Positions 1 through 9,475 are shown, numbered from the stretch's first letter. The stretch: DNA of 64,000 bases from Silanimonas sp. (GCF_027531545.1 NZ_JAPZSC010000018.1:281012-345011); one strand, 5' to 3'. A program made the numbers and translations. The notes: a model not told the origin generated them from the letters alone.

Positions 1-51
1 AACCGCACGCCCGACCTTGGCCTGACCACCGGCCTGTCCATCCGCTGGTGA
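1..51 (+). CDS. C-terminal end of a probable outer-membrane beta-barrel protein (partial)
   Basis: An open frame runs from the window edge to TGA at 49-51 and encodes only the last 16 residues, ending in [11 protein letters not shown] terminal aromatic residue after alternating hydrophobic and polar residues is the usual C-terminal signal of outer-membrane beta-barrels, so this is probably the last strand of such a protein. It ends 7 bp before the chemoreceptor start. The rest of the gene is outside the window, so the family cannot be named. Confidence 0.4.
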   Translation, partial: NRTPDLGLTTGLSIRW

Positions 52-58
52 GGCCGCC

Positions 59-2269
59 ATGTCCCTTCGATTGAACTTCCGCGGGCGGCTCCTGCTGCTC
101 GGCGTCAGCGGCATCCTCGGTGCACTGGTCGTTGGCCTGGTGAGCCTCCGCGTGCAATCGCACCTCGGCGACCTCGTCGATGGGCAGGCCGTCAACACGC
201 AGGCCCTGCGCAACCAGCTCGAGGCGGACATGATGCATGACGCCATCAAGGCCGACGTCTACGAGGCCCTGCACGCGCGGGCGCTTGGCGACGAGGGCAA
301 GCTCGCTGGCGCGCGCGCCGGGCTCGACGAGCACGTGGCTTGGTTCCGGCGCGTGGTCGACGAGAACGCCACTCTGCCACTCGATGCCGACACCGCGAGT
401 GCGGTGGCGGCGGTGCGCCCGGCCTTGGACCACTACGTGGCGGCCGCACAGGGCCTGATGGTGGAGGTCGAGGGCGGCAATGCCGCCCCTGACCTGGCCG
501 ATTTCGATACCGCCTACGACGAGTTGGCCACCAGCATGGAGGCCACCAGCGGTGCCATCGAGGGGGCGGCCACCGCAGCCTCGGATGCGGCAACCGCCGC
601 GCGGAAGAGCGCCCTCTGGCAGATCGGCGGCCTGCTCGCGGCCGGGCTCCTCGTGCTGTCCACGCTCGTGTGGTGGACGACGCGCGTGCTGCTGCGCACG
701 GTCGGTGGCGATCCCGCCATCGCTGCGGCGGCCTCGGGTGAGATCGCCGCGGGCCGCCTGGACGCGCCGATCCCCGTGGCCCCGGGCGATTCGACCAGCC
801 TGATGGCCCGGCTCGCCCACATGCGCGACCAGTTGCGCACGCAGATCGAGCACGAACGCGCCGAGGCGGCCGAGAACCTCCGCCTGCGGCACGCCCTCGA
901 CAGCGCTTCGAGCGCCACCATGATCGCCGACGAGAGCCGCCGGATCGTGTTCGTCAACCGCGCCGTCATCCGCGTCCTGAAGGACGCGGAGTCGGCCCTG
1001 CGCACCGTGTTCCCGAACTTTTCGGCGGATCGCCTGGTCGGCGAAACCATCGACCAGTTCCACGTGCGCCCGGAGCACCAAGCGAAACTGCTGGGCGAAC
1101 TGCGGGGCGTGCATCGCGCGCAGATCCGCGTCGGTGGCCACGACTTCCGGCTGGTCGCCACGCCGATCTTCGACGGCGATGGCCGACGCATGGGCACGAC
1201 CGTCGACTGGGACGATTGCACGGCCGAGCTGGCGATGCAGCGCGAGGTCGCGGGGATCGTCACCGCGGCCTCCGGGGGCGATTTCTCCCGGCGCATCGCG
1301 CTCGAGGACAAGGAGGGCTTCTTCCGCGAATTGGCCGGCAACCTCAACACCCTGCTCGAGCGCACGCTCGAAGGCATCGCCGAGGTCAAGGGCGTGCTGC
1401 ATGCGCTTGGCGAAGGCGACCTCACGCACCGCTCCGATGCCGCGCTTTCCGGCGTCTTCGCCGAGATGCGCGACGACGCCAATCGCACGGTCGAGACGCT
1501 GCAGGGCCTGATGGTCGACATCCGCCAGTCGGCCGACCAGATCAACACCGCCGCGGGCGAGATCGCGCAGGGCAACGCCGATCTGTCGGCGCGCACCGAG
1601 CAGCAGGCGGCGAACCTCGAAGAGACGGCGGCGTCGATGGAGGAGCTCACCTCCACGGTGAAGCAGAACGCCGAAGCGGCGCAGACGGCCAACAGGCTCT
1701 CGGCCGACGCGGCCAAGGTGGCCGGGGAAGCGGGTGGCGTGGTGTCGGACGTGGTGCGCACCATGGACCGCATCGACGGCACCTCGCGCCGCGTGGGCGA
1801 GATCGTCACCACCATCGACGGCATCGCCTTCCAGACCAACATCCTCGCGCTCAACGCGGCGGTCGAAGCCGCGCGTGCCGGCGAGCAGGGCCGCGGCTTC
1901 GCCGTGGTGGCCAGCGAAGTGCGTGCGCTGGCACAGCGCGCCACGGCGGCCGCGAAGGAGATCCATGGCCTCATCGGCGAGTCGGTGGCCGAAGCCACCG
2001 AGGGCGCGAAGCTCGCGCACCGCGCCGGCGAGACGATGGAGATCGTCGTGCGCTCGGTGCGCCAGGTCACCGACATCATGGCCGAGATCAGCGCGGCCAC
2101 GATCGAGCAGGCGCGTGGCATCGACCAGGTGAACCAGACCATCGTCGCGATGGACGGTGCTACGCAGCAGAACGCCGCCCTCGTCGAGGAGGCCAGTGCC
2201 GCCGCGGCGTCGATGGAGCAGCAGGCGGTGGAATTGCGTGACGCGGTCGGGCGATTCACCCTCACCTGA
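59..2269 (+). CDS. Methyl-accepting chemotaxis protein with PAS-like domain
   Basis: A 736-residue transmembrane chemoreceptor that should relay ligand or redox signals to CheW/CheA. The first membrane segment is at about residues 10-29 and the second at about 187-208, enclosing a roughly 155-residue helical periplasmic domain. A HAMP region follows (about 209-262), then a PAS-like segment (about 275-390) and a second HAMP-like stretch. The C-terminal signalling coiled coil carries the conserved tip [20 protein letters not shown]. Methylation-helix sequence ([20 protein letters not shown]) is typical of proteobacterial MCPs. The combination of a periplasmic domain and a PAS domain suggests two inputs. 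The following genes encode three orphan periplasmic binding proteins, which could be its ligand donors; that link is only inferred from position. Confidence 0.93.
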   Translation: MSLRLNFRGRLLLLGVSGILGALVVGLVSLRVQSHLGDLVDGQAVNTQALRNQLEADMMHDAIKADVYEALHARALGDEGKLAGARAGLDEHVAWFRRVVDENATLPLDADTASAVAAVRPALDHYVAAAQGLMVEVEGGNAAPDLADFDTAYDELATSMEATSGAIEGAATAASDAATAARKSALWQIGGLLAAGLLVLSTLVWWTTRVLLRTVGGDPAIAAAASGEIAAGRLDAPIPVAPGDSTSLMARLAHMRDQLRTQIEHERAEAAENLRLRHALDSASSATMIADESRRIVFVNRAVIRVLKDAESALRTVFPNFSADRLVGETIDQFHVRPEHQAKLLGELRGVHRAQIRVGGHDFRLVATPIFDGDGRRMGTTVDWDDCTAELAMQREVAGIVTAASGGDFSRRIALEDKEGFFRELAGNLNTLLERTLEGIAEVKGVLHALGEGDLTHRSDAALSGVFAEMRDDANRTVETLQGLMVDIRQSADQINTAAGEIAQGNADLSARTEQQAANLEETAASMEELTSTVKQNAEAAQTANRLSADAAKVAGEAGGVVSDVVRTMDRIDGTSRRVGEIVTTIDGIAFQTNILALNAAVEAARAGEQGRGFAVVASEVRALAQRATAAAKEIHGLIGESVAEATEGAKLAHRAGETMEIVVRSVRQVTDIMAEISAATIEQARGIDQVNQTIVAMDGATQQNAALVEEASAAAASMEQQAVELRDAVGRFTLT

Positions 2270-2306
2270 GTGCGAGAATCGGGGCGCGCGCCGGAACGGG
2301 CGCGCC

Positions 2307-3182
2307 ATGTCGACACGGGGAGGTTCGGGGTTGCCGAACGGTTGGACGAACATCGCGAAGGGCCTCGCGAGCGCTGTCGCCGCGATGCTGTTCCTCGCGG
2401 CCCCTGCGTTCGCCGATGCCTGCAGCAAGACGGTGCGCTGGGAGCTCCAGCCGCCCTACGGGATCGTGCGCCCCGACGGCGAGCGCGCCGGCTACTACAC
2501 CGACGTGGCCCAGGAAGCGCTCGCCCGGATGGGCTGCTCTTCGACCCTCGTCGCCCGCCCTTGGGCGCGCGGCCTGAAGGAACTCGAGGACGGCCAGCTC
2601 GACTTGATGCCCGGCATGTTGTTCAACCGCGAACGCAGCCGCTATGCGCTGTTCTCGCGCGGCATCAACCTGTCGCCGAACCTGCTCTTCCTGACCGCCG
2701 CGGCATCGCGGCGGGCCGCGCTGCCGCGCTTGGCCGACCTGCGCGACACCGACCTCAAGATCGCCATCGAAACCGGTGCCTACTACAGCGCCGAGTACGC
2801 GGCCCTGATCGTCGACCCGCGCTTCGCTGCGCGCTTGCATCCGGTGCCCGACCGCGCGCGGGCGTGGTTGATGCTCGAGAGCGGGCGCGTTGATGGCGTG
2901 ATCTCCGACCAGGCCTCGGCGCTGGTCGCGGGCATGCCGCTGCGTCCGACCGGCGACGCGCCGCGTCCGGTGCTCGTGCTGTCCTCGGTGCCGGCACGCG
3001 TGGCCTTCAGCCGCCGCCACCATGACGAGGCCTTCGTCGCGCGTTTCGACGCCGCCATCGAATCGATGATCGCCGACGGCTCGCTGCTGCGATTGCGCGA
3101 GCGCTACGTGCCCTGTCCGACGGATCCGTTGACCTTGGGATGCCAGGCCGATGCCGTGGAACCCTCGCCGTCTCCGCCCTGA
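2307..3182 (+). CDS. Periplasmic solute-binding protein, family 3 (tandem copy 1)
   Basis: A 291-residue secreted protein of the amino-acid type substrate-binding fold (SBP family 3). The ATG at 2307 is chosen because it places a Sec signal peptide at the N-terminus, with probable cleavage after AFA near residue 37. Mature sequence starts with a Cys and the motif TVRWELQPPYG, shared with the two next genes. It ends with RERYVPCPTDPLTLGC, so conserved cysteines sit at both ends and could form disulfides. No permease or ATPase gene is adjacent, so it looks like an orphan binding protein, possibly serving a sensor such as the upstream chemoreceptor. The ligand is unknown. Confidence 0.85.
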   Translation: MSTRGGSGLPNGWTNIAKGLASAVAAMLFLAAPAFADACSKTVRWELQPPYGIVRPDGERAGYYTDVAQEALARMGCSSTLVARPWARGLKELEDGQLDLMPGMLFNRERSRYALFSRGINLSPNLLFLTAAASRRAALPRLADLRDTDLKIAIETGAYYSAEYAALIVDPRFAARLHPVPDRARAWLMLESGRVDGVISDQASALVAGMPLRPTGDAPRPVLVLSSVPARVAFSRRHHDEAFVARFDAAIESMIADGSLLRLRERYVPCPTDPLTLGCQADAVEPSPSPP

Positions 3183-3203
3183 GCGAGGGATGGACGCCGA
3201 GCT

Positions 3204-4061
3204 ATGCTCCAGCCCATGCGCCGCTCCCTGATCCTCTGTCTGTTCGCCGCATCGGCCGCGGCCACCGCCCTGCCGGCACGTGAAGCCTGCATCCGGACGG
3301 TGCGCTGGGAGCCGTCGGAGCCCCCCTACAACCTGCGGCTTCCCGATGGACGCCAAGGCGGCTACTCCGCCGACCTCGTGGTGGAGATCCTGCGCCGGAT
3401 GGGATGCGAGGCCCGTCTGGTCGACATGCGTTGGCCGCGCGCGCTCGTCGAGCTGGAAGCCGGGCGCCTGGACATCATGCCGGGCATGATGCACACGCCC
3501 GAGCGCGACGTATTCGCGCGCTTCACCCGCAGCATCAACCTCTCGCCCAATCTTCTCTACCTGTCGGGGGCCGCGCGGCAACGCTATCCCGCGCTGAGCA
3601 CGCTCGCCGACCTGCGCTCGACTGCGCTGACCATCGGCGTCGAATCCTCGGCCGCCTACGGGCCGGCGTTCGTCGCCCTGAAGGACGACCCGGCATTCCG
3701 CGCCCGTCTGTACTTCGTGCCGAACCAGCGCACCGCCTGGCAGATGCTGGCCGCCGGCCGTCTCGATGGCCTGATTTCCGACGATGTGCTTGCGCGCATG
3801 GTGGGCCTGCCGATGCAGCCGGAGGCGAGTGAGGTGCGCGCAGTGTTGACGGTGGCCGAGGCGCACGCGTTGATAGGATTGAGCCGTCGCACTGTCGATG
3901 CGGCGTTTGCCGAGCGTTTCGACGCGGTGCTCGCCGAAACCGTGGCGGACGGCTGGTTGCCACGCTTGCGCGAGCGCTACATCGGTTGCCCGACGGATCC
4001 GGCGACGTTGGGTTGCGTGGAAGCAGCCGGCATCGATGCCGCGGTGCCGCCGTCGGAATGA
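3204..4061 (+). CDS. Periplasmic solute-binding protein, family 3 (tandem copy 2)
   Basis: A 285-residue paralogue of the neighbouring copies, starting 22 bp after the previous stop. The signal peptide is short (LCLFAASAAATALPA) and is followed by a Cys and TVRWEPSEPPYN. It shares INLSPNLLYLSGA with copy 1 (INLSPNLLFLTAA) and has the same C-terminal RERYIGCPTDPATLGC. The start may be the ATG at 3204 or the one at 3216. The fold is that of SBP family 3; the ligand cannot be read from sequence. The tight spacing suggests co-transcription with copy 1. Confidence 0.85.
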   Translation: MLQPMRRSLILCLFAASAAATALPAREACIRTVRWEPSEPPYNLRLPDGRQGGYSADLVVEILRRMGCEARLVDMRWPRALVELEAGRLDIMPGMMHTPERDVFARFTRSINLSPNLLYLSGAARQRYPALSTLADLRSTALTIGVESSAAYGPAFVALKDDPAFRARLYFVPNQRTAWQMLAAGRLDGLISDDVLARMVGLPMQPEASEVRAVLTVAEAHALIGLSRRTVDAAFAERFDAVLAETVADGWLPRLRERYIGCPTDPATLGCVEAAGIDAAVPPSE

Positions 4062-4231
4062 GGAGGCCTCGACTTCCCCGCGTGGCGCGTACAGATTCCG
4101 ACGATGGGAGCGTCAGCGGCGTGAGTCCCTGATCGGGAACCTCGCGAGGAAGGCCGGAATCGCGCTGTTCTTCCCGGAAACCCGATGTGGCGAAGTGCTA
4201 CGGTTCGCGCGTGGAGCTTTGTTGGAGCGGT

Positions 4232-5125
4232 ATGCGCCTTCTATTCGCCCTGCTGGCCGCGCTTTGCGCGTGCGCACCGGCTTCCGCGGAGCCGGGGCCG
4301 CGCAATCCTTGTGTCCTCACCACGCGCTGGAACCCCCTGCCTCCTTACTGGCTAGCACGTGAGGGGCAGCCACCGACGGGCTATCTTGCGGAGCTTCTCA
4401 CCGAGCTGGGGCGCCGTACCGGTTGCGAGGTGCGCTTTCGGGAAATGAACTGGGCGCGCGGCGTTGCAGAAATGAGGGCCGGCAGGATCGACCTGATCGC
4501 CGGCGCCGTGCAGAGTCCGGAGCGCGATCGCTTCGCCTATTTCACACGTGCGATCAATGCCACGCGCAACGTGCTGGTGCTTCGCGCCGAGCTGGCTGCG
4601 ACGGTCGATGTCGACGATCTCTCCGCGCTCGCCGCAACGGAGCTCAGGATCGGGATCCAGGCCGGGGCCAATTACGGGCCTGAGCACGTGGCGCTCTCGC
4701 GCGATCCCGCGTTCGCCGCGCGGCTCCGTCCCATCCTTGAACCGAAGATCGGCTGGCAGATGTTGGCGAGCGACCGCCTCGATGGTTTTTTCATCGATGA
4801 GCTGAGTGCTTTGAGTTACCAGGCCGACATGTCCGGGCGCGTCCCGCTGAAGCAGGTCTTCATCTTCTCCGACGAGCCGTCGCGCGTCATGGTGGGTCGC
4901 CATCTCGGGGCAGCGAAGGCAGGGGCGGTGGACCGTGCGATCGATGCCATGGTGGCTGACGGCTGGCTGCTGCGCTTGCGCGAGCGTTACGTGCCCTGCC
5001 CGACCGACCCCGAGACGCTCGGCTGCGCCGCGCCCGCGTCCACGCCAAGCGCCTCGGAAACGCGGCCCAGCATGCCGAGCAGTGCGCGTGCCGAGGGCAC
5101 GAGCGACTCCACGAACGCCCGATAG
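4232..5125 (+). CDS. Periplasmic solute-binding protein, family 3 (tandem copy 3)
   Basis: A 297-residue third paralogue. The ATG at 4232 is preferred: it follows a GGAG site and begins a clean signal peptide (MRLLFALLAALCACAPASAE). An upstream in-frame ATG at 4187 would add an unlikely 15 residues. It keeps the TRWNPLPPYW motif and the C-terminal RERYVPCPTDPETLGC, but continues about 30 residues beyond it, where the other copies end after 12-14. That extra tail is low-complexity and overlaps the convergent gene on the minus strand. It is more diverged than copies 1 and 2 and separated from copy 2 by 170 bp with no recognisable feature. Confidence 0.82.
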   Translation: MRLLFALLAALCACAPASAEPGPRNPCVLTTRWNPLPPYWLAREGQPPTGYLAELLTELGRRTGCEVRFREMNWARGVAEMRAGRIDLIAGAVQSPERDRFAYFTRAINATRNVLVLRAELAATVDVDDLSALAATELRIGIQAGANYGPEHVALSRDPAFAARLRPILEPKIGWQMLASDRLDGFFIDELSALSYQADMSGRVPLKQVFIFSDEPSRVMVGRHLGAAKAGAVDRAIDAMVADGWLLRLRERYVPCPTDPETLGCAAPASTPSASETRPSMPSSARAEGTSDSTNAR

Positions 5126-5730
5126 TCGAGTCGCGCCTCGTGCGTGACGTCCATCGCCTCGTCAGTCTCGGCATCGAGGTCGTTGAAGCGGAGAATGACA
5201 CCGTCCCGCCCGACGGCACAGTAAAGGCCGATCTGTGCCAAGGGTGAGGCCGCCCAGGACTCGTCCGTCTCGTCGAAGATGACGAGGGTTTCGCCCGCGC
5301 GCAGCCCTTCGATGGCGTCGAGCGTCCGTCCGAGCATGGCGGCCTCGCGCGCGAAAACCGGCACCCAGACGCGCTTGCCGCCCCCGAGATCGAGCCCGAT
5401 CGCGAGGCTGTAGTCCTGCACCAGCGGCCACCAGCTGGCAGCGCGAACATCCGGCGTCCGCGCACGCAGCGCCCTGAGCTGTTCGATGTAGGTATCGAAC
5501 AGCGCCTGGCCTTCCCTGCCCCGGAGTCGCGTGACATCGAACTGCGCGAAGGCATCGTCGTCGATCGACCCCGCCGCCATCGGCTCGAGCGGCCCGCTCA
5601 GGGCAGGCAGGGCGAGCCGGTGCCGGCCCTTGAACCAGCCGAAGAAGCGCGGCACCGTCGCCTGCGTCAACAGGTTCAGGCTGGCCTCCAGATGCACCGG
5701 CTCTCGCAGCACCCGCGCCGCGGCGGTCAC
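4987..5730 (-). CDS. Conserved-looking hypothetical protein downstream of indolepyruvate oxidoreductase
   Basis: A 247-residue soluble protein with no signal peptide or membrane segment that I can see; I do not recognise the family. It starts at a GTG whose GTGA overlaps the stop of the indolepyruvate oxidoreductase gene, so the two should be translationally coupled and co-transcribed. The sequence is rich in acidic and aromatic residues (ASWWPLVQDYSLAIGLDLGGG, IFDETDESWAAS). The last 46 codons overlap, antisense, the 3' end of the third binding-protein gene. A role linked to the oxidoreductase is inferred from coupling only. Confidence 0.7.
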   Translation of the reverse strand: MTAAARVLREPVHLEASLNLLTQATVPRFFGWFKGRHRLALPALSGPLEPMAAGSIDDDAFAQFDVTRLRGREGQALFDTYIEQLRALRARTPDVRAASWWPLVQDYSLAIGLDLGGGKRVWVPVFAREAAMLGRTLDAIEGLRAGETLVIFDETDESWAASPLAQIGLYCAVGRDGVILRFNDLDAETDEAMDVTHEARLDYRAFVESLVPSARALLGMLGRVSEALGVDAGAAQPSVSGSVGQGT

Positions 5731-8700
5731 GTTACGAGGCCAATAGCGATGCCCGGCTTGGCCCAGCGCCGCAGCAGTTCGGCGCGCAGCGTCTCGGCCT
5801 TCTCGACGTGGCGCTCCTTGACGTGGCCGAAGCCGCGGATGTGCTCCGGCACCTCGGCGATCTCGACGGCGAGCGCGTGGTTCTCCGCCGACAGCTTCGG
5901 CAGCAGCTCGAGGATCGTCTGCACGTACTCGTCGCGCAGGCGGCGTTCCATCTTCCGCTCCTCGGTGTGGCCCACCGGGTCAAGCGCCGTGCCGCGAAGG
6001 AACTTCAGGTGCTTCAGCACCTTGAAGGCGCTGAAGATCCACGGGCCGTACTCGCTCTTCACGAGATGGCCGTCGGCGTCCTTCTTCGAGAGCAGCGGCG
6101 GCGCCAGGTGGAAGCGAAGCGAACCGCCGTCCTCGAATTGTTCCTTCAGGCGCGCCTCGAACTCGCCCGAGGTGTACAGGCGGGCGACTTCGTACTCGTC
6201 CTTGTAGGCCATCAGCTTGAAGGCGTAGCGGGCGACCGAACTCGACAGCGCATCCTTGCCCGGCGTCTTCGCGCTCTCCGCCGCGCGCACTTCGGCGACG
6301 AGGTCGCTGTAGCGCTTCGCGTAGGCGGCGTTCTGGTAGTCGGTGAGGAAGGCGACGCGGCGGGCGATGGTCTCGTCCAGCGTCAGCGACAGCGTCTCGT
6401 CGTCCAGCGCGTCGGCGGTGCCGCTGCGCTGCGCGGGCACGGCATCCGCCGCTTCGATCACCTTGTCGATGTCGATGGCCGCGAGGCGGCCCCAGCCGAA
6501 GGCCTGCTTGTTCATCTCGACGGCGGCGCCGTTGAGCTCGACCGCGCGCATCAGCGATTCGAAGGTCACCGGCACCAGGCCCAGCTGCCAGGCGTAGCCG
6601 AGCATGAACAGGTTGGTGGCGATGGCGTCGCCGCAGAGCGCGGTGGCGAGCTTGTTCGCCTCCACCGTGAACGGCGCACGGCCGCCGAGGCTGGTGCGCA
6701 CCGTCTCGATGATCGCCTCGGCCGGGAACTGCAGGTCCGGTGCTTTCAGGAACGAGGACGGCATCGCCTCATAGGTGTTCAGCACGACTTCGGTGCGGTC
6801 GGCGCGGATCTTCGACAGCGACCAGTAGTCGTTGACGACGACCATGTCGCAGCCGAGCACGAGGTCGGCCTCGCCCGCGGCGATGCGCACGGCGTGCAGC
6901 TCGGCCGGGTTCTTGCCGATGCGGATGTGCGTGGTGACCGCGCCGCCCTTCTGCGCGAGGCCAGTCTGGTCGAGCACCGAGGTGCCCTTGCCTTCCAAAT
7001 GGGCCGCCATCCCAAGCAATGCGCCGATGGTGACGACGCCGGTGCCGCCCACGCCGGTGAGCAGGATGTTCCAGGGCTGCTCGAGGCTGGAGCGGACGTT
7101 CGGCATCGGCAGCGCGCTGAAGTCGATCTTGGCCTTCGGCTTCTTCTTGCGCAGCGGCGCGTCAACCACCGAGACGAAGCTCGGGCAGAAGCCGCGCACG
7201 CAGCTGAAGTCCTTGTTGCAGCCGCTCTGGTCGATCTCGCGTTTGCGGCCGAACTCGGTTTCCTTCGGCAGCACCGAGACGCAGGCCGACTTCACCGAGC
7301 AATCGCCGCAGCCTTCGCAGACCAGCGAGTTGATGACGACGCGCTTCGGCGGGTCGACCATCAGCTTGCGCTTGCGGCGGCGGCGCTTCTCGGCCGCGCA
7401 GGTCTGGTCGTAGATCAGGATCGAAGCGCCCTTCACTTCCGACAGCTTCTTGTGCACGTCGTCGAGTTCAGCGCGATCGTAGAACTGCACGCCGTCCGGG
7501 AAGATCGACGGGTCGGACCACTTCTCGATGTCGTCGCTGACGACGACGATGGTCTGGATGCCTTCGGCGCGCATCTGCCGCGCGATGTCCGGCACGGTGA
7601 GCGTGCCGTCCACCGGCTGGCCGCCGGTCATGGCGACGGCGTCGTTGTAGAGGATCTTGTAGGTGATGTTGACCTTGGCCGACACCGCCTGGCGGATCGC
7701 CAGCGAGCCGGAGTGGAAGTAGGTGCCGTCACCGAGGTTCTGGAAGACGTGCGGCGTCTCCACGAAGGGCGCCTGCCCACACCACGTCGCACCTTCGCCA
7801 CCCATCTGGGTGAAGGTGTCGGTGCGGCGGTCCATCCACGTGACCATGTAGTGGCAGCCGATGCCGCCCAGCGCGCGGTGGCCTTCCGGCACCTGGGTGC
7901 TGGTGTTGTGCGGGCAGCCCGAGCAGTAGGTCGGCACGCGCGGGAACAGCGGGCGCGGCAGGGCGAGCTCCTGCTCCTTCTCGGCGATCCACTTCAGGCG
8001 CGCGGTGATGGCTTCCGAATTGAAGAAGCGGTTCAGGCGCTTGGCGATGACGCGGGCGATGCGCGCCGGCGTGAGTTCGCTGGTGCTCGGCAGGATCCAC
8101 TCGCCGCTCTCGTCGTACTTGCCGACGATGCTCGGGCGCTGGCCGTCGAAGTTGTAGAACTGCTCCTTCATCTGCGCTTCGATGAAGGCGTGCTTCTCCT
8201 CGACGACCACGATGTCCTCGAGGCCGCGGGCGAAGTTGCGCAAGCCCTGCGGCTCCAGCGGCCAGGTCATGCCGACCTTGTAGACGCGGATGCCGATGGC
8301 CTCGGCGTCCTTGTGGTCGATGCCGAGGTACTCGAGCGCCTGCAGCACGTCGAGGTAGCTCTTGCCGGCGGTGACGATGCCCAGCCGCGCGCGCGGCGAG
8401 TCGTAGATGATCTTGTCGAGCTTGTTGGCGCGTGCGAACGCGTGCGCAGCCTTCACCGCGTACTGGTGCAGGCGCATTTCCTGGTCGAGCGGCGGATCCG
8501 GCCAACGGATGTTGAGGCCGCCCGGCGGCAGCTCGAGGTCGGTCGGGATGACGATGTCGAGCTGGTGCGGATTGACGTTCACCGAGGCCGACGATTCCAC
8601 CGTCTCGGCGATCGTCTTGAAGCCCACCCAGCGGCCCGTGTAGCGGCTCATGGCCCAGCCGAGCAGGCCCATGTCGAGGATGTCCTGCACGCCGGCCGGG

Positions 8701-9266
8701 TTCAGCACCGGCATCATTGCGCTGACGAATTCGCCTTCCGAACCGTGCGGCAGCGTCGAGCTGCGGCAGGCGTGGTCGTCGGCGGCGAGCACCAGCACGC
8801 CACCGTTCTTGTTCGTGCCGGCGGCATTGCCGTGCTTGAACACGTCGCCGCAGCGGTCGACGCCCGGGCCCTTGCCGTACCACATGCCGAACACGCCGTC
8901 GTACTTCGCGCCCGGCCACAGGTTGGTCTGCTGGCTGCCCCAGACCATCGTCGCGCCGAGGTCCTCGTTGATACCCGGCTGGAACTGGATGCCCGACGCG
9001 GCGAGGTGCTTGCGCGCCTTCCACAGCTCGAGGTCGAAGCCACCCAGCGGCGAACCGCGGTAGCCCGAGATGAAGCCAGCCGTGTTCAGCTGCGCGGCGC
9101 GGTCGCGCATCTGCTGCATCAGCGGCAGGCGCACCAGCGCCTGCACGCCCGACAGGTAGATGCGACCTTCCGAGCGGGTGTACTTGTGGTCGAGCGTGTA
9201 CTCGCCATCGACGATGGCGGAAGACGCGGTGGAACGGTCCGTGGCGGAGGGCAGGACGGCGGACAT
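5727..9266 (-). CDS. Indolepyruvate:ferredoxin oxidoreductase, fused alpha/beta form
   Basis: An 1179-residue enzyme that oxidatively decarboxylates aryl-pyruvates (transamination products of aromatic amino acids) to acyl-CoA while reducing ferredoxin. Domains in order: the N-terminal TPP-enzyme pyrimidine and transketolase-like region, a TPP-binding region with YCSGCPHNTST and GIGCHYMVTWMD, a cysteine-rich 4Fe-4S region (VCEGCGDC, then SCVRGFCPS), and the gamma-type domain starting at LLTGVGGTGVVTIG. The length fits the fused proteobacterial form. The ATG at 9266 is chosen over an upstream in-frame start at 9413, which would read through a noncoding repeat region. The gene is followed by a 4-bp overlapping partner of unknown function. 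A low-potential ferredoxin donor fits micro-oxic life. Confidence 0.93.
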   Translation of the reverse strand: MSAVLPSATDRSTASSAIVDGEYTLDHKYTRSEGRIYLSGVQALVRLPLMQQMRDRAAQLNTAGFISGYRGSPLGGFDLELWKARKHLAASGIQFQPGINEDLGATMVWGSQQTNLWPGAKYDGVFGMWYGKGPGVDRCGDVFKHGNAAGTNKNGGVLVLAADDHACRSSTLPHGSEGEFVSAMMPVLNPAGVQDILDMGLLGWAMSRYTGRWVGFKTIAETVESSASVNVNPHQLDIVIPTDLELPPGGLNIRWPDPPLDQEMRLHQYAVKAAHAFARANKLDKIIYDSPRARLGIVTAGKSYLDVLQALEYLGIDHKDAEAIGIRVYKVGMTWPLEPQGLRNFARGLEDIVVVEEKHAFIEAQMKEQFYNFDGQRPSIVGKYDESGEWILPSTSELTPARIARVIAKRLNRFFNSEAITARLKWIAEKEQELALPRPLFPRVPTYCSGCPHNTSTQVPEGHRALGGIGCHYMVTWMDRRTDTFTQMGGEGATWCGQAPFVETPHVFQNLGDGTYFHSGSLAIRQAVSAKVNITYKILYNDAVAMTGGQPVDGTLTVPDIARQMRAEGIQTIVVVSDDIEKWSDPSIFPDGVQFYDRAELDDVHKKLSEVKGASILIYDQTCAAEKRRRRKRKLMVDPPKRVVINSLVCEGCGDCSVKSACVSVLPKETEFGRKREIDQSGCNKDFSCVRGFCPSFVSVVDAPLRKKKPKAKIDFSALPMPNVRSSLEQPWNILLTGVGGTGVVTIGALLGMAAHLEGKGTSVLDQTGLAQKGGAVTTHIRIGKNPAELHAVRIAAGEADLVLGCDMVVVNDYWSLSKIRADRTEVVLNTYEAMPSSFLKAPDLQFPAEAIIETVRTSLGGRAPFTVEANKLATALCGDAIATNLFMLGYAWQLGLVPVTFESLMRAVELNGAAVEMNKQAFGWGRLAAIDIDKVIEAADAVPAQRSGTADALDDETLSLTLDETIARRVAFLTDYQNAAYAKRYSDLVAEVRAAESAKTPGKDALSSSVARYAFKLMAYKDEYEVARLYTSGEFEARLKEQFEDGGSLRFHLAPPLLSKKDADGHLVKSEYGPWIFSAFKVLKHLKFLRGTALDPVGHTEERKMERRLRDEYVQTILELLPKLSAENHALAVEIAEVPEHIRGFGHVKERHVEKAETLRAELLRRWAKPGIAIGLVT

Positions 9267-9344
9267 CGGCAGGGCCTCGGGGGCGTTCGAGCAAAGACTC
9301 GGAATTATAGCCCGAGGCGCGGTGGAGGCCTTGTGGGATGGCGG

Positions 9345-9383
9345 GCCGAAAGAAAGTTCCAAATGCCGAAAGAAAGTTCCAAA
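9345..9383. repeat. Perfect 19-bp direct repeat upstream of the oxidoreductase gene
   Basis: The 19-mer gccgaaagaaagttccaaa occurs at 9345-9363 and again at 9365-9383, a 20-bp period. A partial third copy, aatgttccaaac, lies at 9417-9428. The same core appears inverted with one mismatch at 50301-50319, in front of the tniQ gene. The function is unknown; tandem protein-binding sites or a relic transposon end are possible. Confidence 0.75.
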
Positions 9384-9475
9384 CCTAGGCACGTTGGCCG
9401 GGAATCGACCCAAAACAATGTTCCAAACGGCGATGAACGCCCTAATTGGCGGTAAGGGTGGACCGCCCCCGCCCT

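Noticed and set aside
2283..2306. GGCGCGC/GCGCGCC inverted repeat before the first binding-protein gene as a terminator
   Set aside because: It is GC-only, with a 10-nt loop and no U-run, directly against the start codon; not enough to call it.
514..2316. A 600-codon open frame antisense to the chemoreceptor
   Set aside because: Low-complexity Ser/Arg/Ala composition and no motifs; explained by codon bias of the real gene.
2262..3866. A 534-codon minus-strand open frame across two binding-protein genes
   Set aside because: It spans two real genes and their gap, with Gln/His/Arg-rich composition and no recognisable domain.
5808..9455. A 1215-codon open frame antisense to the indolepyruvate oxidoreductase
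   Set aside because: It is the mirror frame of a high-GC gene; its translation is His/Arg/Ala-rich with no domain, while the opposite strand encodes a clear enzyme.
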